64,000 bases of DNA from CAVUCE01 sp963739985 (GTDB taxonomy: Bacteria; Bacteroidota; Ignavibacteria; Ignavibacteriales; Ignavibacteriaceae): the NCBI GenBank assembly GCA_963739985.1, contig CAVUCE010000008.1, forward strand, positions 124,001-188,000. The letters run 5' to 3'. Shown in pieces: positions 8,735-18,577 of the stretch (positions are counted from its first letter, which is position 1; the number at the start of each line of letters is the position of its first letter). Under the pieces are notes generated by a model. That model saw only the letters and a program-made list of their open reading frames with translations, did no database searches and had not been told where the DNA came from. A program made the translations under genes and the position numbers.

Positions 8735-9978
8735 TCAAACCTCAATGCATCTACAGGATCCATTTTTGCCGCAGCATATGCAGGAGCAAAACCGGAAAGT
8801 AGTCCTGTTATTAATGAAACAACTATTGCTAAGACAACGGCACCATATTGTACCGAAGTTGGAATAAATTGATTAACAACCATACTAGCTAATACCGCAA
8901 GTATTAAACCTATTAATCCCCCAACTAAACAAATCACAGTAGATTCAAGTAAGAATTGAGCAAGAATAGTTCTTCTTTTAGCGCCAATAGCTTTGCGTAA
9001 TCCTATTTCTTTAGTTCTCTCTCTTACCGAAACAAACATGATGTTCATAATTCCGATAGCACCAACAAATAAAGAAAGTCCTGTTATGAATAATCCAGCA
9101 ATCTGTATAGTTCCAACTACTTTGTTGTAATTATCTAATAAACCTTCCTGCTGATTTACGCCGAAATTATCTTCTTCATTATATTTTAAGCCACGAATTT
9201 TTCTCATGATCCCTATAGTTTCGGCTTTTGTATCTTCTACCGCCGCCGGACTTGTAGCTTTAACATTTATAGTAATTGAGTTTCGCGCATGACTCGAAAA
9301 ATATTTAGCAATTGTTCCGATAGGTATATATGCACGTTTATCAGGATTAAAATTGCCTAAAATAAAACTACCTTGTTCAGCCAACACACCTACAACTTTA
9401 AAGTTTTGTGTTCCAATTTTTATTTCTTTATCTATAGCATTTCCCATTGGAAAAAGTGAACTAGCAACCTCGCTGCCAAGCACACAAACGTTTCGCGCGG
9501 CGTTACTTTCAATTGCTGTATAAAATCTTCCTTGATCAAAAGTAAAATTTGTAGTCTTAACATAATCTGCATCAGATCCGCTAACCGCTACCCCGTCTAC
9601 TGTTCTAGACTGATATTTAACATTCTGTCGAGTATCCATTGTTGGAGCTACTGCAGCAGGAAGTTTAACCATTTGCTTAAATTTATTGTAATCGTCCATG
9701 GTTATATTTGGTCGATTTCTCATTTTCCAGAAGTCGGTATTTGAAAACCATGTATATTTATCAACGTAAATAACATCAGATCCTAAGGCACTAATTCCTT
9801 TTTGAAAAGAGTTGTCAATTCCTTTAATAGCAGTTGTCATAAGAACTACCACAGTCACGCCTATTATAATTCCAAGCATAGTTAAAAATGATCTGAATTT
9901 ATTTGCCCTAATAGCTCTTAGGGCAATCATAAGACTTTCTTTTAACTCGAACAAAAACGCATTCATATATGCTGTCAT
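8731..9978 (-). CDS. MacB-like ABC transporter permease (first, divergent paralogue)
   Basis: 415-residue inner-membrane permease: N-terminal membrane helix near residues 28-50, periplasmic domain to about 290, and the C-terminal three-helix FtsX core with VSVRERTKEIGLRKAIGAKR and a KMDPVDALRFE end. It is clearly more distant from the other two permeases than they are from each other. Directly downstream of the ATPase gene (42-base gap), it is probably the original partner of this exporter. Export of a small molecule, peptide or lipoprotein through the adaptor and TolC protein is expected from the family; the substrate is unknown. Confidence 0.92.
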   Translation of the reverse strand: MTAYMNAFLFELKESLMIALRAIRANKFRSFLTMLGIIIGVTVVVLMTTAIKGIDNSFQKGISALGSDVIYVDKYTWFSNTDFWKMRNRPNITMDDYNKFKQMVKLPAAVAPTMDTRQNVKYQSRTVDGVAVSGSDADYVKTTNFTFDQGRFYTAIESNAARNVCVLGSEVASSLFPMGNAIDKEIKIGTQNFKVVGVLAEQGSFILGNFNPDKRAYIPIGTIAKYFSSHARNSITINVKATSPAAVEDTKAETIGIMRKIRGLKYNEEDNFGVNQQEGLLDNYNKVVGTIQIAGLFITGLSLFVGAIGIMNIMFVSVRERTKEIGLRKAIGAKRRTILAQFLLESTVICLVGGLIGLILAVLASMVVNQFIPTSVQYGAVVLAIVVSLITGLLSGFAPAYAAAKMDPVDALRFE

Positions 9979-10020
9979 TTTTTCGCTCTTTTAATTTTTA
10001 ATATTAAACTCATGTAAATA

Positions 10021-10743
10021 CTAATCGCCAACAATAGCTTTTGGTTGAGGTATATATCTTTTTTCAACCATCGAATCTGATTCTATTAGCCCGTCTTTAA
10101 TTCTCAAAATACGAGCTGCGTGTTCAGCGATATATTCTTCATGAGTAACAAGAATTATCGTATTTCCTTTTTCATATATTTCATTAAAAAGAATCATTAT
10201 TTCTTCACCGGTTTTTGAATCCAGGTTTCCGGTTGGTTCATCAGCCAAAATAATTGAAGGTTTTGTTACAAGAGCTCTGGCTATAGCAACTCTCTGCCTC
10301 TGTCCACCGGAAAGTTCATTCGGTTTATGATACATTCTATCTTCTAGACCTACGTCAATTAATGATTGTTCCGCCCTTTCTTTTCTTTCAGCGGCAGGAA
10401 TTCCGGCATAAATTAAAGGTAGTTCCACATTGTGAATTGCATTTGATCTAGCTAATAAATTAAATGTTTGAAATACGAATCCAATTTCTTTGTTTCTAAT
10501 CTTAGCAAGTTGGTTATCGGTCATTTGACTAACACTATTGCTGTTAAAATCATACTTTCCCGAAGTCGGAGTATCTAAACATCCTAACATATTCATCAAT
10601 GTAGATTTTCCTGATCCGGAAGGCCCCATAATTGCTACATATTCATTTGCATCAATCTTTAAAGAGATATCTCGCAAAGCATGAACCTCTTCCGATCCAA
10701 CCTGATAGACTTTTGCAACATGTTCTATATTGATAATATTCAT
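10021..10743 (-). CDS. ABC transporter ATP-binding protein (MacB/LolD type)
   Basis: Cytoplasmic ATPase of 240 residues. All nucleotide-binding motifs are visible: Walker A GPSGSGKST (about 40-48), Q-loop VFQTFNLL, signature LSGGQRQRVAIARAL, Walker B IILADEPTGNLDS and the switch His in VTHE. The length and the FQTFNLL and PTGNLDS variants are typical of the LolD/MacB/FtsE group. It lies between the adaptor gene (20-base gap) and the first permease gene, so it should energise one or more of the three permeases. Confidence 0.95.
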   Translation of the reverse strand: MNIINIEHVAKVYQVGSEEVHALRDISLKIDANEYVAIMGPSGSGKSTLMNMLGCLDTPTSGKYDFNSNSVSQMTDNQLAKIRNKEIGFVFQTFNLLARSNAIHNVELPLIYAGIPAAERKERAEQSLIDVGLEDRMYHKPNELSGGQRQRVAIARALVTKPSIILADEPTGNLDSKTGEEIMILFNEIYEKGNTIILVTHEEYIAEHAARILRIKDGLIESDSMVEKRYIPQPKAIVGD

Positions 10744-10763
10744 TTCTATTCCGATTTTAATTT

Positions 10764-12044
10764 TTATTTAGAAGCCATGGGTTTTCTTTTATCTTCAACT
10801 CTTACTTTTGAGCCGTCTTGTAATTCTTTTGAAATTGCTCTATAACTTCCGGATACAACTTCTTCCCCGGCTTTCAAACCAGTTTTAACTTCTATATAAT
10901 TATCATCACTTATTCCTGTTGTAACAGGCACTGATTTTACTTTACCCTGGTTTACAACAAAAACAATCTCTTTTGGCTTTTCATTAATTGATTTCTTTTT
11001 CATATTTGGATTATTTTCATCGCCTCCTTCATCCATTTTCTTCATTCCCATATCTCTGGAGGTTACACTTTGTATAGGAACACTGATAACGTTATCCTTA
11101 GTTTCAGTTTCTATACTTGCATTACAAGACATTCCTGGCCTGAAATCCGGATTAAAATCAAGAAAGGATAATTTTACTTCAAAGTTTACAACCTGTTCCT
11201 GAGTTCCTAAACCGGCTGTAATTGCGCTGTTTCCGATTTGAGTAACCAAACCTTTAAATACTTTGTCACCAAAAGCATCAATTTTAATTCTTGCGGTATC
11301 ATTTGGAGCAATCAAAACAACATCATTTTCATCAACATCAACAATGGCTTCCATACTTTTCAAATCAGAAACGGTCATCATATCCGTACCTTGACTAAAA
11401 CCGCTCCCCAAGATTCTCTCACCTAACTCAACATTAAGTTTAGTGATAACTCCGGCCATTGGTGAATAAATAATCGCTTTACTTAACTGATCTAATCTTT
11501 GTTTAAGAACCGCTTCCGATTGCATTACATTTGCTTCGGCTCCTTCGTACGATGCTTTTTGAGAAAGGTATGTACTTTTCGCTGCTTCAAATTCAGATGC
11601 ACTTGCCAATCCTTTTGCATTTAGTTCTTTGGTTCTATTGTAATCCGATTCAACTTTGTCTAGCTCAGCTTTTCTCATCGCCAAAGTAGCTTTAGCTGAT
11701 TTTAAATCCGCTTTTGATTGATCTACTTGTGCAACATAATTATCAGATTTAATCTTTAATAACAAGTCACCTTTTTTTACAACATCACCTTCTTTAACCG
11801 GAAGAGAAACAATTTCACCGGTTACTTCGGGAGTTATTACAACTTTATATTTAGGATCAAGATTACCTGTTGCGGTAACTGATTGTGTTATGTTCCTCTT
11901 AACAACTTTTTCTGTTTGTACCTGAACAATTTCTTCCTTATTCCCGTTTACAAAAGCGAACACGATTAATGCAACTATTAATAGACCCAGCCCGCCGAAG
12001 ATATAAAGTTTCTTTTTTGACTTTTTAGGTTTACCGTTTGCCAT
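10764..12044 (-). CDS. Periplasmic adaptor (membrane fusion) protein, MacA-like
   Basis: 426-residue HlyD/MacA-family adaptor that bridges the inner-membrane permease and the TolC channel. A basic N-terminus (KPKKSKKK) is followed by one membrane anchor (about 13-30). Then come the first lipoyl half with VKKGDLLLKI (about 85-95), an alpha-helical hairpin (about 105-190, with AKSTYLSQKASYEGAEA), the second lipoyl half, a beta-barrel domain (about 225-310) and a membrane-proximal domain. The hairpin is short, as in MacA. A Lys/Met/Asn-rich insert near 335-355 is unusual. ATG start with AGGAG upstream. Confidence 0.93.
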   Translation of the reverse strand: MANGKPKKSKKKLYIFGGLGLLIVALIVFAFVNGNKEEIVQVQTEKVVKRNITQSVTATGNLDPKYKVVITPEVTGEIVSLPVKEGDVVKKGDLLLKIKSDNYVAQVDQSKADLKSAKATLAMRKAELDKVESDYNRTKELNAKGLASASEFEAAKSTYLSQKASYEGAEANVMQSEAVLKQRLDQLSKAIIYSPMAGVITKLNVELGERILGSGFSQGTDMMTVSDLKSMEAIVDVDENDVVLIAPNDTARIKIDAFGDKVFKGLVTQIGNSAITAGLGTQEQVVNFEVKLSFLDFNPDFRPGMSCNASIETETKDNVISVPIQSVTSRDMGMKKMDEGGDENNPNMKKKSINEKPKEIVFVVNQGKVKSVPVTTGISDDNYIEVKTGLKAGEEVVSGSYRAISKELQDGSKVRVEDKRKPMASK

Positions 12045-12072
12045 TGAATTATTCTCCTATTATTTAATTTTT

Positions 12073-13425
12073 CTAGTATTTCTTAACATTCAAAACGCCC
12101 AAATAATACTTTAGCTGCTCGCTAAGTTTTATATAACTAAATTGAGCGTTTATATAACTGGTTAGTGCGGTTGTGTAATCTGAATTCGCAATTAAAACAT
12201 TTAGTAAAGTACCTGATCCTAAAGAATATTTTTCAGATTCAATTTTTCTATTTTCTTCAGCGGATGCAACGTTGCTTTTCCCAACTTCCAAATTCTTTTC
12301 CCCCGCCTGTAAATCAAGATATGTTTTTTGAATATTTCGCTTGATATCTCTTTCTAAATCAGATAAATCGAGTTTTGAATTTTCTTCCTGAACCTCAGCT
12401 GCTTGAACCCTTTCCGATATAGAGAAACCCGAAAAAATCGGAATGCTTAGAGTTAATCCAACTCTATAATTTTTATTGTTAAATTTTTGAAAATTTTCGA
12501 ATGAATTTGCTGTAGAATTAAAACCTAAAGAACCGGTTAATGAAGGCAAATGTCCTGATTGAGCTATTGTTATATTATCCTCAGCACTTGCTAAAGTTAG
12601 CTTCTGGCTTTGATAATCCGACCTATTTTTCAAAGCCTGACTTACTAGTTCAGAAATGCTTTGATAATCTTTTAATAGATTTGTACTAATTATATTTTTT
12701 TCATTTACGGTTAACGAATCCGAGAACTTATAATTTGCCAGTACATCCAAGCCAAGATAGTATAATAAATTGCTTTTTGCTGTTTCAACAATATTATTTT
12801 GCTGAATCAAATCTAACTGAGCTGTTCCGGTTTTTGTTTGCTGAGCATAAACATCAGCTAAGGTACCGGAGCCCAGTTTATTCTTTTCTTGAATAGTTTC
12901 TAAGTTTTTTTGATTCCACTTTAAGTTTTCTTTTTTAACTTTCAATAATTGCTGTGCATTTACCACGTCATAATATAAGCCGATGGTTTGAAATACTATA
13001 TCTTGTTGTTGTCTTTGTAATGATAATCTTGCAGCTTCAAGATCGTTTTTACTTTTAGATAAGTTTGCAAAACTAGCTAATCCATCAAACAAAGTAACAT
13101 TGGAATTAACACTCGCGCTAAAGTTTCTGGTTTCTGTCTTTGAAGCCGGAGTGGTGAATGAAAAACCTCCAACATTGTAAGTGGTACCTTCATCTTCCGA
13201 TCTATTCCAGCTCCAGCCGCCGGAAGCACTTAAAGTCGGCAAAAAATTTCCATAAGCTGATTTTAGCCCTGCTTCGCCATTTTTAATATTGTTGATACTT
13301 CTTTGTAATGTTGTATTTCTTTGAAGTGCGATTTTTATTGCTTGATCAAGAGTAATTTCTTTTTGTTGTGCATTTGAACAAAAAGCGAGTGTAAAAACAA
13401 TTAAAATGCTAAGGACGATACGCAT
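12073..13425 (-). CDS. TolC-family outer-membrane efflux protein
   Basis: 450-residue outer-membrane channel with a signal peptide (about 1-19, ending CSNAQ). Two internally homologous OEP halves are visible (about 25-215 and 240-445), each with long amphipathic helices and a GSGTLxxV turn (GSGTLADV and GSGTLLNV), the hallmark of TolC helical barrels. It is the first gene of the export operon, 28 bases ahead of the adaptor gene. Outer-membrane exit duct for the MacAB-like transporter. Confidence 0.94.
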   Translation of the reverse strand: MRIVLSILIVFTLAFCSNAQQKEITLDQAIKIALQRNTTLQRSINNIKNGEAGLKSAYGNFLPTLSASGGWSWNRSEDEGTTYNVGGFSFTTPASKTETRNFSASVNSNVTLFDGLASFANLSKSKNDLEAARLSLQRQQQDIVFQTIGLYYDVVNAQQLLKVKKENLKWNQKNLETIQEKNKLGSGTLADVYAQQTKTGTAQLDLIQQNNIVETAKSNLLYYLGLDVLANYKFSDSLTVNEKNIISTNLLKDYQSISELVSQALKNRSDYQSQKLTLASAEDNITIAQSGHLPSLTGSLGFNSTANSFENFQKFNNKNYRVGLTLSIPIFSGFSISERVQAAEVQEENSKLDLSDLERDIKRNIQKTYLDLQAGEKNLEVGKSNVASAEENRKIESEKYSLGSGTLLNVLIANSDYTTALTSYINAQFSYIKLSEQLKYYLGVLNVKKY

Positions 13426-13832
13426 TATTTACTCCCGTTAAATTATGAATGAGTCTTTTGGCCACTTTGATTAGACAAGGAATAAAGACAAAAGATTAAA
13501 TTATTTATGAACATTTTTATTTCTTATCTCAAACTTTGATACAAAAATATTCAATTGTTGAATACTTTAATGGTTTACTTTACGAACGGTGATATAATTA
13601 TTTGTACGGCAAAAAATTAGGCCTAAAAATCATATCATATTCAAAATTTATGAATAACTACCTAGTCAAAGGTGAAGAAATCTTAGAAAACGGATGAAAA
13701 AACGATTTTTGAAAGAATATTATTGCAAAAACGGAACAGAAAATTTCACCGATTTTTCCTTTGCGAATTTCTAAAATACTCACTAATAATTTGCATAATC
13801 CAACAAGAATTAATTTAAAGGCTGTATGAAGT
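13426..13832. other. Intergenic region upstream of the export operon
   Basis: 407 AT-rich bases between the tolC-like start and the 3' end of the tRNA nucleotidyltransferase gene, both on the minus strand. It should hold the export-operon promoter. Two short palindromes stand out (13548-13564 and TTAGGCCTAA at 13617-13626). I found no convincing promoter, gene or RNA. Confidence 0.6.
13548..13564. promoter_or_regulatory. Palindrome, possible operator of the export operon
   Basis: TATTCAA-TTG-TTGAATA, two perfect 7-base arms around a 3-base centre, about 125 bases upstream of the tolC-like start. Size and symmetry fit a dimeric repressor site, but no regulator gene is adjacent, so this is a suggestion only. 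Confidence 0.3.
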
Positions 13833-15233
13833 TTAATCCGAATACTGATCTTTAATCTGAAGAAGATAATCGTGAGCTTCCTCGTAATTATTGCCAATTT
13901 TCCCCTCAAGAATTGCTTCTTCAATTGCTGATTTTATAACTCCTACTTTTTTGGAAGGCTTGATATTGCATATTTTCATTATTTCTTCACCCCTTACAGG
14001 AGATTGGAAAGCTCTAAGTTTATCTTTTTCTTGAACTTCGAGAACTTTTTGCATTACTCGTTCATAGTTATCTAAATATTTGGCAACTTTATATTGATTT
14101 TTACTTGTTATATCGGCACGACAAAGAGTTATTAAGTCATTCAAATCTTCTCCGGCAGAAACAATTAATCTTCTTATCGCCGAATCTGTAACTTCCTCTT
14201 TCGCTAAGGCAATCGGCCTAAGATGCAGACGAACCAAATTTTCTATATAAGCAAGTTTATTAAAGGGAAGTTTAAGACGGCGAAAAATACTTTTCATCAT
14301 TCTGGCACCAATTTCTTCGTGTCCGTGAAACGTCCAGCCTGTTCCCTCAACAAATCTTTTGGTCTGAGGTTTTGCAATATCATGGACAAGAGCAGCAAAC
14401 CGAAGCCAAACATCTTCGGTAGCGGTAGAAATATTATCAACAACTTTACATGTATGAAGAAAAACATCTTTGTGATGATAATCTTTGCGTTGATCCACGC
14501 CGGATAAATTTGCTATCTCAGGGAAAATCACTTCTAAAGTTCCGGAATAAAACAATAATTTTATTCCAACCGATGGTTTGGAAGAAGCAAGGATTTTCAG
14601 AAATTCATCTGTAATTCTTTCTTGAGAAACAATTTTTAATCTATCTTTTAGTTGATTTGCCGCAGTCATTATTTTTTCATCAACCTCAAATTGAAGCTGT
14701 GAAGCAAATCTAAAAGCGCGCATTATTCTTAGCGGATCATCATCAAAAGTAATTAACGGATCAATTGGTGTTTTAATTAACTTATTTTCAATATCTTGAA
14801 AACCACCGAAAGTATCGATTACCTCACCAAATGAATCTCGCGTTAAATCGATTGCTAAAGTATTTATTGTAAAATCTCTTCTGCTGATATCATCTTCAAA
14901 AGTACCGATTTCAACATCAGGCTTTCTGCTTTCGCGGCTATAGGATTCTTTTCTTGCGCCGACAAATTCCAAATCAAAATTGTGGTATTTAAAATGAGCA
15001 GTTCCAAAATTCTTAAATGTTGAAACTTTTTTAATATTAAGATGATTTGCTAATGCTTCGGCAAATTCCGGCCCGTTGCCGATCACTAAAAAGTCAATTT
15101 CACTTTTTGTTCTTTCTAAAATAATATCGCGAACAAATCCTCCGACTATATAAGCTTTAACGCCTAGTTTCTCGGAAGTTTCCGTTACCTTATTTAAGAA
15201 ATTATAATTTTCTAATTGTTTATTTAAATTCAT
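13833..15233 (-). CDS. cca: CCA tRNA nucleotidyltransferase / poly(A) polymerase family with HD domain
   Basis: 466-residue class II nucleotidyltransferase expected to add or repair the tRNA 3' CCA end. The head domain carries GGFVRD (31-36) and the metal-binding pair as E45-I-D47 instead of the common D-x-D, an allowed acidic variant. RRDFTINTLAID and DPLRIMRAFRFA follow (about 125-185). A C-terminal HD domain with LVHDIAKP (about 288-295) suggests an additional phosphohydrolase activity. The tRNA-Leu gene in this window does not encode CCA, so an enzyme of this kind is needed. Poly(A) polymerase specificity cannot be excluded. Confidence 0.88.
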   Translation of the reverse strand: MNLNKQLENYNFLNKVTETSEKLGVKAYIVGGFVRDIILERTKSEIDFLVIGNGPEFAEALANHLNIKKVSTFKNFGTAHFKYHNFDLEFVGARKESYSRESRKPDVEIGTFEDDISRRDFTINTLAIDLTRDSFGEVIDTFGGFQDIENKLIKTPIDPLITFDDDPLRIMRAFRFASQLQFEVDEKIMTAANQLKDRLKIVSQERITDEFLKILASSKPSVGIKLLFYSGTLEVIFPEIANLSGVDQRKDYHHKDVFLHTCKVVDNISTATEDVWLRFAALVHDIAKPQTKRFVEGTGWTFHGHEEIGARMMKSIFRRLKLPFNKLAYIENLVRLHLRPIALAKEEVTDSAIRRLIVSAGEDLNDLITLCRADITSKNQYKVAKYLDNYERVMQKVLEVQEKDKLRAFQSPVRGEEIMKICNIKPSKKVGVIKSAIEEAILEGKIGNNYEEAHDYLLQIKDQYSD

Positions 15234-15256
15234 GTAGCTTTTATTTAGACTGAACT

Positions 15257-16339
15257 TTATTTAATCATGGAATCTTCTGATTTACTTCCCATCAAAATTG
15301 CAATTGGCTTTAAAGGTTCTATGTTTGAACATAATATCTTCAAAGATGCAGCAATAGGAACAGCCAAAAACATTCCTACAATTCCCCAAACCCATCCCCA
15401 AAATATTAATGAAAATAAGACGAATACCGTGCTTAAGTCCATATGCCGTCCCATATAATGCGGTTCAACAAAGTTACCGATTATGTTTTGATTAAGGGCA
15501 AGTAACACAGCTAAAGAAATAGTTTTAAAGCCAAGACCGTAATCAAGTAATGAAACTAGAATTGGAAAAATTGATACAGTAATAGATCCGATGTTGGGAA
15601 TAAAGTTAAATATAAATGTTAATATTCCCCAAAATATTGCAAAATCTATATTATAAATCAGCAAAATAATTGTAACAATTGAACCGGTAACAAGGCTAGT
15701 TATGGTTTTAATTATAAGATATGATTGAAGTTGTGTATTAATTGAATCAATGTTTTTTTCGATCGTTTCGCGGGAATCTTGAAAAGCATCTTTTAATCTT
15801 TCTTCAAATCCGGTTTTACCAAGGATCATGAAAATCCAAAATATTACAGAGATTGTGAATATTCCCAATACAGATGAAAACGAATTAAATACATTCTGGA
15901 TAACACCAGCCCTCAATAATTCTTGAATAACAGAGCCGATATCAAATTTTTCAAATTTCAATTTAAACATAGCCGCAACTTCTTTAACAGTTAAATTAAA
16001 CGGAGCTAAAATTTTTTCTAATAAAACTGAGAGATTTGAAGCATAGTCACTTAGCTTTGCAGAGAAATTTTGAAAATTAGAAACAATGAAAAGTCCAAAT
16101 AAGTAATAGAAAAAAATAATCAGCAATAATATAAATATTAAAGAAAGCCACTTGGGGATTTTATACTTTCTTAAATACATCAAGAGCGGATGAAATAAAT
16201 AAGTAAGAAAAATTGCAACAGTTATCGGGATTAAAATATTTTTAAGTACGATTAATATATAAACAAACAGAGCTAAGGAAATAAATCCCAAAAACACTGT
16301 AATTATTTTTTGATAATTTACGTTAAGTTTATCGCTCAT
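15257..16339 (-). CDS. AI-2E family transporter (PerM/YhhT-like membrane protein)
   Basis: 360-residue polytopic inner-membrane protein with about eight membrane helices: four near the N-terminus (about 12-90), a cytoplasmic loop, then four in the second half. The segment FIFNFIPNIGSI (about 245-256) and the PHYMGRHMDLSTVFVLFSLIFWGW region match the AI-2E/PerM family. Members have been linked to AI-2 export or sodium/proton antiport; the role here is unknown. It sits between cca and the peptidase gene with short gaps. Confidence 0.9.
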   Translation of the reverse strand: MSDKLNVNYQKIITVFLGFISLALFVYILIVLKNILIPITVAIFLTYLFHPLLMYLRKYKIPKWLSLIFILLLIIFFYYLFGLFIVSNFQNFSAKLSDYASNLSVLLEKILAPFNLTVKEVAAMFKLKFEKFDIGSVIQELLRAGVIQNVFNSFSSVLGIFTISVIFWIFMILGKTGFEERLKDAFQDSRETIEKNIDSINTQLQSYLIIKTITSLVTGSIVTIILLIYNIDFAIFWGILTFIFNFIPNIGSITVSIFPILVSLLDYGLGFKTISLAVLLALNQNIIGNFVEPHYMGRHMDLSTVFVLFSLIFWGWVWGIVGMFLAVPIAASLKILCSNIEPLKPIAILMGSKSEDSMIK

Positions 16340-16347
16340 ATTTATTT

Positions 16348-18378
16348 TTAATTATTGTAATAAATAATATTATTTAGCAAAGCCGAATTTTTATAAATCC
16401 AATTAACTGCGTTGTAATTATCATTAAGTATTTCATAAAAATTTTTATCAGATTTATACCTTAATGAAAAAGCTGCCATTTTTCTTGCTCGATAAAAATC
16501 GAAATTTTGCATCATGAAATTTGATAATCTGTACATTGCAAAGCTGCTTTCATAATCATCAACCACAATTTTACCGGAAAATTGTTTAAGAAATAATTGA
16601 TATTCTTTATCCACACTTCCGGCCAAATTTATTAGTGCAGGAATTGCATAATAGTTGGTAGATTTTTCATTAACTTTTTTAAGAATTAGATATTTTTCAG
16701 TATCGCTACCTTTAAGATAATTAAATAATAATGAATCATTTTTAATTAAAGTCAATCTTAAGTTTGCGAGATAATAAAAAGTTCTGTTAGGATTTTGCTT
16801 TACAATCCGGTTGTAAATCGAGTCAGCTTTTACGTTAAGATTATTCTCTGCTAATAAGTCAGCTAATTTAAACTCTAGGTTATAATAGTAAGCAGTAGAT
16901 TTGTAAAACTTGATATATCGTTTTAAAAGTGCAATAGCTCCATTAACATTATTTAATTTATTATAACAATCTGATAATCCAACCGCCGCGGAATAATTTT
17001 CAGTTGTATTTAATATCTCACGAAAAAGAGTTTCTGCTTTACTATAATTTTTCTTGTTTAAGGATTCCCAACCAAGTTCAAGTCTATCAGCGACAAAACG
17101 GGAACAGACTTTATGCGCAATTGCTTTTCTTCCAAAATAATATTTTGCCTGATCTTCCCTACTAATAATTTTAATATTTTCTAAATAGTTATAAAATGTT
17201 TTCGTAATCTTCTTTGAAGAATTACCGTACGTTTTTTCTAAATTGAGATTAGAGTAATACTTCTCAAATTTTTCTATTCCAAAATTTTTAATGAGAAATT
17301 TGGAAAATGCTCCGGCATAGATATAAGAAAGAGATGATGTCTGACCGAAAAAATTAAGCCCGTTAAACAACTCGTTAACATTAATCTTAAATCCATTTTG
17401 ATAAGCAAGAGCTGCCATGTAATCGACAGTATTTTCGCCGTAAAAAGGATCAGCGGCAACAGCAATTCCTTCAGTTGCGGCCATATTCATGTTGTCGGCA
17501 ATTTTAAATATTCCTTGTCCAAACCGTGCTGAAAAAACATGTCCGAGTTCATGTCTGAGTGTATTCCTATAATCGGAATAAGTTATGTATGTAGTATTCT
17601 GCCAGGGTTTTGCAACATCTGCATTAGCCGTACCAAATAATTTTAACTTTTGTTCGTCGTCCGTAAATAGGTAAGAACTAATTTTATTATCAAGTGAATA
17701 TTTGAAATAATTTGATAGTTCTGTATAGAAATACTCGTGATACATGATTATAGTTTTTACTAAGCTTGTATCAATTTCAGCAGAATAATGAATAACAAAA
17801 TGTGGAGTTTCAGCAGTTTTTCCCAGTCGTTTATTTAATTCATCAAAGGTTGTTGAATAACCGAATAAAGATGAAAGGCTATAAAAAATTATTGCAATAA
17901 TAATTATAGAAAATGCGAATATCTGTTTACTTAACTTCTGCCCTTTTTTAATTAGCGAAATAAGTAAAAGTAAGATCCCTCCAAAATAGACAATATTTAG
18001 AATTCTGTAGCCGACTAATTTCAACGAAACACTTAATGCTTCATCGTAAATTGTCCCGGGGTAAAATCCAAAAATAGGATTATAAAAGTAAATTTGCGGA
18101 TTGAAATAAAATTCAAAAAATGTGAAGCTTATAATCAGGATAAATAGAACTAGGAAAAATAATTTTCTAAATTTTTTAATATAACAACGGACAATTAAAG
18201 CTAAACTTGATCCTATTAAAATTGATGGAACTGTCAGGACTAAATAGAACAAGAAACCATCAACAAAAGAGCATAGTATTGTAAATAAAGAATGAACAAT
18301 AGAAATAGTGATAGGAATTATTAGGAAAAGTAAAAATGGAAGCCTAACGTTCTTTATAAAATCTTTTACCCCTATCAC
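16348..18378 (-). CDS. Membrane-anchored zinc metallopeptidase with TPR repeats
   Basis: 676 residues. The first about 175 hold roughly five hydrophobic membrane segments. A gluzincin-type peptidase domain follows, with HELGH at 276-280 and a likely third zinc ligand Glu303 in NMAATEGIA, giving the HExxH...E arrangement of the MA clan. Residues about 430-560 contain TPR-like helices (AETLFREILNTTENYSAAVGLSDCYNKL). The start is GTG, overlapping the stop of the small upstream membrane protein (GTGA). The catalytic domain should face the periplasm, but this is not certain. Substrate unknown. Confidence 0.75.
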   Translation of the reverse strand: MIGVKDFIKNVRLPFLLFLIIPITISIVHSLFTILCSFVDGFLFYLVLTVPSILIGSSLALIVRCYIKKFRKLFFLVLFILIISFTFFEFYFNPQIYFYNPIFGFYPGTIYDEALSVSLKLVGYRILNIVYFGGILLLLISLIKKGQKLSKQIFAFSIIIIAIIFYSLSSLFGYSTTFDELNKRLGKTAETPHFVIHYSAEIDTSLVKTIIMYHEYFYTELSNYFKYSLDNKISSYLFTDDEQKLKLFGTANADVAKPWQNTTYITYSDYRNTLRHELGHVFSARFGQGIFKIADNMNMAATEGIAVAADPFYGENTVDYMAALAYQNGFKINVNELFNGLNFFGQTSSLSYIYAGAFSKFLIKNFGIEKFEKYYSNLNLEKTYGNSSKKITKTFYNYLENIKIISREDQAKYYFGRKAIAHKVCSRFVADRLELGWESLNKKNYSKAETLFREILNTTENYSAAVGLSDCYNKLNNVNGAIALLKRYIKFYKSTAYYYNLEFKLADLLAENNLNVKADSIYNRIVKQNPNRTFYYLANLRLTLIKNDSLLFNYLKGSDTEKYLILKKVNEKSTNYYAIPALINLAGSVDKEYQLFLKQFSGKIVVDDYESSFAMYRLSNFMMQNFDFYRARKMAAFSLRYKSDKNFYEILNDNYNAVNWIYKNSALLNNIIYYNN

Positions 18379-18575
18379 TGAATTATCTTTTTAAAAATTG
18401 ATAAGACTAAGAATCCGGAAAGCAATGTTAGAAGGATGGCATTTGTAGCTGCAAACTCAAAACCAAATACTTTAGTAAAAGGTAAAAACAAAAGTATTAG
18501 ATTAAATAAAATTATTATGGAAATATGAATCGCGAGGAAATTTCTAGCTAAAAATATTTTTTTTATGGATGACAC
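18375..18575 (-). CDS. Small hydrophobic membrane protein
   Basis: 66 residues with two membrane segments (about 13-33 and 40-60). Start is GTG. It lies 2 bases after the murA stop and overlaps the peptidase gene start by 4 bases, so it is translationally coupled to both. I do not recognise a family. Because the downstream protein also begins with membrane helices, the two could be parts of one protein split by a frameshift. Confidence 0.55.
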   Translation of the reverse strand: MSSIKKIFLARNFLAIHISIIILFNLILLFLPFTKVFGFEFAATNAILLTLLSGFLVLSIFKKIIQ

Positions 18576-18577
18576 AA

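Noticed and set aside
13658..13924. 88-codon minus-strand ORF overlapping the cca 3' end
   Set aside because: Out-of-frame overlap with cca, basic low-complexity product, no ribosome site.
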